Part shown: positions 61,393 to 64,000 of the stretch, piece by piece
Layout of the letters: each line of letters opens with the position of its first letter
Position numbering within the stretch: the stretch's first letter is position 1
Assembly: GCA_000227505.4 (NCBI GenBank)
Contig: AGIF02000001.1
Coordinates: 268,035-332,034 of the forward strand
Direction: 5' to 3'
Length of the DNA: 64,000 nucleotides
DNA from: a gamma proteobacterium HIMB55
GTDB lineage: Bacteria > Pseudomonadota > Gammaproteobacteria > Pseudomonadales > Halieaceae
Notes under the pieces: model-generated
Database searches by the model: none
What the model was told of the DNA's origin: nothing
Seen by the model: the letters and a program-made list of their open reading frames with translations, nothing else
Made by a program: the position numbers and the translations under genes

Positions 61393-61940
61393 CCCAAATT
61401 TGGATCGTTAGACACGGCGAGGCAGCGGCAAGCTGGGAGAAGGATCCTGACCCGGGACTCTCCGTGCTGGGCCAAGAACAGGCCGAGCGAACAGCGCAAG
61501 CGCTGCTAGAGATCGTGCCTGAGTACGCGACGCTTCTCTCCAGTCCGCTAAAACGCGCCCAGGAAACAGCTGCTGCGTTTGCTGAAAAGCGAGGTGCTGA
61601 CGTCACGGTAGACCCGCGCTTTTCGGAGGTTCGTTCACCGGTGCCGCTAAGTGGGCGAAAAGCTTGGCTTCAAGCGTTCATGCAGCAGGATTGGTCAGAG
61701 CAGTCCGCCGACTTGTGGGAGTGGCGAAACGACATCATTGCGGGCCTGAAAGCCTGCGAGGGCCCTACCGTTGTCTTCTGTCACTTCTTAGTGATCAACG
61801 CCGTTGTTGCGGAGATCGAGAAGCAGTCAGCCGTACTGCAGGTCTACCCCGCGAACGCGTCTTACCACGAACTTTCGCTCGTAGGCGGTGAGCTCTCGCT
61901 CGTCCAATTAGGCGAGCAAATGGAAACCCGCGTTAACTAG
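61389..61940 (+). CDS. Histidine phosphatase family protein (second, SixA-like)
   Basis: The 183-residue protein begins with MTQIWIVRHGEAAASWEKDPDPGLSVLGQEQAERT, the RHG motif and a SixA-like LTxxGxxQA segment, and has SSPLKRAQETA and VVFCHFLVINAV with the second catalytic His. It overlaps the previous gene by four bases, so the two homologues are co-translated. Substrate unknown. Confidence 0.88.
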   Translation: MTQIWIVRHGEAAASWEKDPDPGLSVLGQEQAERTAQALLEIVPEYATLLSSPLKRAQETAAAFAEKRGADVTVDPRFSEVRSPVPLSGRKAWLQAFMQQDWSEQSADLWEWRNDIIAGLKACEGPTVVFCHFLVINAVVAEIEKQSAVLQVYPANASYHELSLVGGELSLVQLGEQMETRVN

Positions 61941-61959
61941 CGGCTCGTACATTCCTGAT

Positions 61960-62814
61960 TTACTTTCGATCTCTGCGGATGCGCATCAAGCCTTCTTGCG
62001 CCGTTGATGCAATCAGTTTCCCATCTCGGCTCCATAGCGAGCCGCGGTTGTAGCCACGTGCGCCACCAGACCAGGGGCTGTAAGTGTCATAGAGGATCCA
62101 GTCGCTCATATCGGGAACCTCGTGGAACCAGATGGCGTGATCCAAACTTGCACCAATAAACACTTTCTCTGGTTGCTCGTAGGGGAAGGCGGAGAAAGCT
62201 GTACTGTAGAGCGAGAAGTCGGAAATCATCGCCAGTGCGGCTTGCTGTTTGCGCACACAGCCTTCGAACGGTCCGATGACTTTGAACCATGACTGTGCAA
62301 CGGGCTCTTGGGCCTCAGGAAGACGTTCAGTAATGCGCTCTCGTGTTACGCCAAAAAGATCCAACATGTTTTTGGGGAGCTTTTGGTCGCGCTCAGCGTT
62401 TATGGCGGCAGCTTCTTCGGGTGATACGACCTCGGGCATGCTCAGTGAGTGAGACATACCTTCTTCTTCAACGTGGTAACTGATGGAGGTGTTGAAAATA
62501 GCTTCACCGTTTTGGCGAGCCACCACTCGGCGCGTACAGAATGAACGGCCATTTCGGATAGGGTCAACCTCGAGTTCGATCGGGAGGTCTGCATTACCTG
62601 CACGCAAAAAATAGCAGTGCATCGAGTGAGCGGTTAGGTGGTCGTCCACGGTTTCATAAGCGGCAAGTAAGCATTGAGCAACTACCTGACCACCGAAAAG
62701 CCTGAACTGGGGACGTAAGCTGTCTCCAATAAACCAGTAATCGCCAACACGTTTGGGTGTGATGATGTCTAACACCTCAGGGAAGGTGTGGCTGATAATT
62801 TCTTTAGAACTCAT
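61960..62814 (-). CDS. tesB: Acyl-CoA thioesterase II (TesB-type)
   Basis: The 284-residue double-hotdog protein has RLFGGQVVAQCLLAA, HSMHCYFLRAGNADLPIELEVDPIRNGRSFCTRRVVA and SLDHAIWFHEV...AQEGLMRIRR, with the Asp (SLDHAIW) and Gln (AQEG) of the TesB active site. It cleaves acyl-CoA to fatty acid and CoA. It is convergent with the phosphatases and directly downstream of the double TetR regulator gene on the same strand. Confidence 0.94.
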   Translation of the reverse strand: MSSKEIISHTFPEVLDIITPKRVGDYWFIGDSLRPQFRLFGGQVVAQCLLAAYETVDDHLTAHSMHCYFLRAGNADLPIELEVDPIRNGRSFCTRRVVARQNGEAIFNTSISYHVEEEGMSHSLSMPEVVSPEEAAAINAERDQKLPKNMLDLFGVTRERITERLPEAQEPVAQSWFKVIGPFEGCVRKQQAALAMISDFSLYSTAFSAFPYEQPEKVFIGASLDHAIWFHEVPDMSDWILYDTYSPWSGGARGYNRGSLWSRDGKLIASTAQEGLMRIRRDRK

Positions 62815-62829
62815 GGTTACCTCAGTGTT

Positions 62830-64000
62830 TTATCTCGGTTTCAGACCCAAGAAAAAAACATCAAAAAAGTCGTGCGCGGCGCCTGTTAAGTCATCTAGTC
62901 GTCGCCATTGATCAATGTCTGCCGCTGCGTTGATAGCACCCACCAAAAGATGGCGCGATACCAGTGCGTTGGGTGTCTCAACCGTGCCCTCCGCGACGCC
63001 TTGAGACATCAGTTGATCAAGTTTTGCGTGTGTGTCTTCTGTGCGCTTGAGTACTGATAGTCTGATATCGGGAGGAAGTGCAGTGATCGAATTATATCGA
63101 ATCATGGGTCCGCTTTCAGAGTTCTGCAGACCAAAGATGGCGGTGCAAATGTCACCCAGCTTCTCCAGAGGGGAGATCTCCTTGTCACTTTGCGACGCGA
63201 TGATGCTGTCGAACTGATCCAAGGTGAACTCATAGCACTGCGCTAACAACGCTTCTTTGCTAGAGAAATGGTAGTAGAAAGCGCCTTTGGAGACGTCCAA
63301 GGATTCCGCGATATCGTCGAGCGAAGTTCCACTAAATCCTTTTCGGTTGAAGTGTCGCGTGCCGGCGCGCAAGAAGGCTTCCTGCTTCATGCGATTCTGC
63401 GCCTCGCGATTGAAGCCCTGGCTCGCAGTAACGTTCGCTTTCGGTCGTACCTCGCCGAGTGTGAAGTCTGAATTCCTTGGTACCAAACCATTCGAGAACA
63501 GTGTTCTTATCACCCGACTTGCTTGTTTCGCGTCGCTTTCTGGCATCTCGTAGAGCCAGTAGAAAGACCAATCAAGCGCAGTGAGTAACGCTCGCGCGGT
63601 ACTCGTGGTATGGCAATCGCGGATGACGCCGGCTGCAATACCGTCGCGTAGGTAGCCTCTAAAGCGTTTAAACATGTGCAGATAATCTTGCTCGAGCTCT
63701 TTACGTTGTTCGCCCGGCAATACGGCAAGCTCTAGCGGCGCGGCAAAGTAATCTCCGCGCTCCGCTAGCGAGTCCAAGCTAATTTCAATGTGACGCTCCA
63801 TCGCGCGGATAACGCGCTCGAGCGGATCGCTGGTCTCTTTCTCCACCTCATGTAACGAGCGATGCAGACGTCCCATGGCGCTCGCGTAGCACTGGTAGAT
63901 CAAATCCTCTTTCGTTTTGACGTAGTAGTAGAGGCTGGTCTTCGTGAGTCCCAAGCGATTAGCGACGTCAGCCAAAGTGGTTGATCGAGCGCCCTTGGTG
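62830..64000 (-). CDS. Tandem (double) TetR family regulator, 5' end outside window
   Basis: The frame is open to the right edge (the upstream codons give GARSTTLADVANRLG), so the true start is beyond 64000. Two complete TetR units are fused: the first with helix-turn-helix TLADVANRLGLTKTSLYYYVKTKEDL, the second (from about 190 residues later) with TSLDDIAESLDVSKGAFYYHFSSKEAL, each with its own ligand-binding domain. It ends 15 bases before tesB on the same strand. It probably represses a fatty-acyl-CoA gene set; each half could bind a separate operator or ligand. Confidence 0.88.
   Translation of the reverse strand, partial: TKGARSTTLADVANRLGLTKTSLYYYVKTKEDLIYQCYASAMGRLHRSLHEVEKETSDPLERVIRAMERHIEISLDSLAERGDYFAAPLELAVLPGEQRKELEQDYLHMFKRFRGYLRDGIAAGVIRDCHTTSTARALLTALDWSFYWLYEMPESDAKQASRVIRTLFSNGLVPRNSDFTLGEVRPKANVTASQGFNREAQNRMKQEAFLRAGTRHFNRKGFSGTSLDDIAESLDVSKGAFYYHFSSKEALLAQCYEFTLDQFDSIIASQSDKEISPLEKLGDICTAIFGLQNSESGPMIRYNSITALPPDIRLSVLKRTEDTHAKLDQLMSQGVAEGTVETPNALVSRHLLVGAINAAADIDQWRRLDDLTGAAHDFFDVFFLGLKPR

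Overview
The window reads as one contiguous piece of a marine-type gammaproteobacterial chromosome. The core block ssrA / smpB / ratA-ratB / bamE-fur / recN / hrcA-grpE-dnaK-dnaJ-dapB is gammaproteobacterial. The Pseudomonas-like Fur, the many acyl-CoA dehydrogenases, esterase lipoproteins, a TonB receptor and the alternative oxidase fit an aerobic, lipid- and organic-acid-degrading heterotroph of the OM60/NOR5 (Halieaceae) sort. That placement is inferred from gene content, not from a marker-gene comparison.

Layout. 0-20 kb is accessory and catabolic. It holds the tail of a sulfotransferase, a BCCT transporter, two carboxylesterase lipoproteins and an amidase lipoprotein. It also holds a Tat-exported molybdopterin oxidase fused to cytochrome c, a LysE exporter, a paired acyl-CoA dehydrogenase operon, a dienoyl-CoA-isomerase-like crotonase, several secreted proteins of unknown role, and a DUF4266-DUF3570-ApbE cluster. 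20-34 kb holds a TonB receptor, a purine permease beside two divergent purine-type phosphoribosyltransferases, a DAPG-hydrolase-like enzyme, a DUF2306 membrane protein, an ABC-F ATPase, an MFS transporter, a dehydrogenase and a membrane-anchored unknown.

34-43 kb holds the most unusual genes: a selenocysteine-encoding SelL-type redox gene split by an in-frame UGA at 34840-34842, a 2OG-Fe(II) oxygenase, a bacterial alternative oxidase, tmRNA, the AzlCD exporter, MOSC and HIT proteins, a non-coding stretch with paired palindromes, and an EF-hand / ECF sigma / anti-sigma / periplasmic sensor operon. 43-55.7 kb is the conserved core: trans-translation, RatAB, BamE, Fur, RecN, then heat shock with two near-consensus sigma-32 promoters, followed by dapB and a CnoX-like co-chaperone. 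55.8-64 kb holds a second paired acyl-CoA dehydrogenase set with a dehydrogenase, AceK, two histidine phosphatases, a TesB thioesterase and a double TetR regulator cut by the right edge.

How it works together. The two acyl-CoA dehydrogenase pairs, crotonase, thioesterase, SDRs and AceK (glyoxylate-bypass switch) point to growth on fatty or steroid-like acyl-CoAs. The secreted esterases and amidase may supply substrates. Stress functions are concentrated in the centre and right: heat-shock chaperones, tmRNA/SmpB, RecN, the selenoprotein and the alternative oxidase. No CRISPR array, prophage, insertion sequence or rRNA/tRNA gene was seen.
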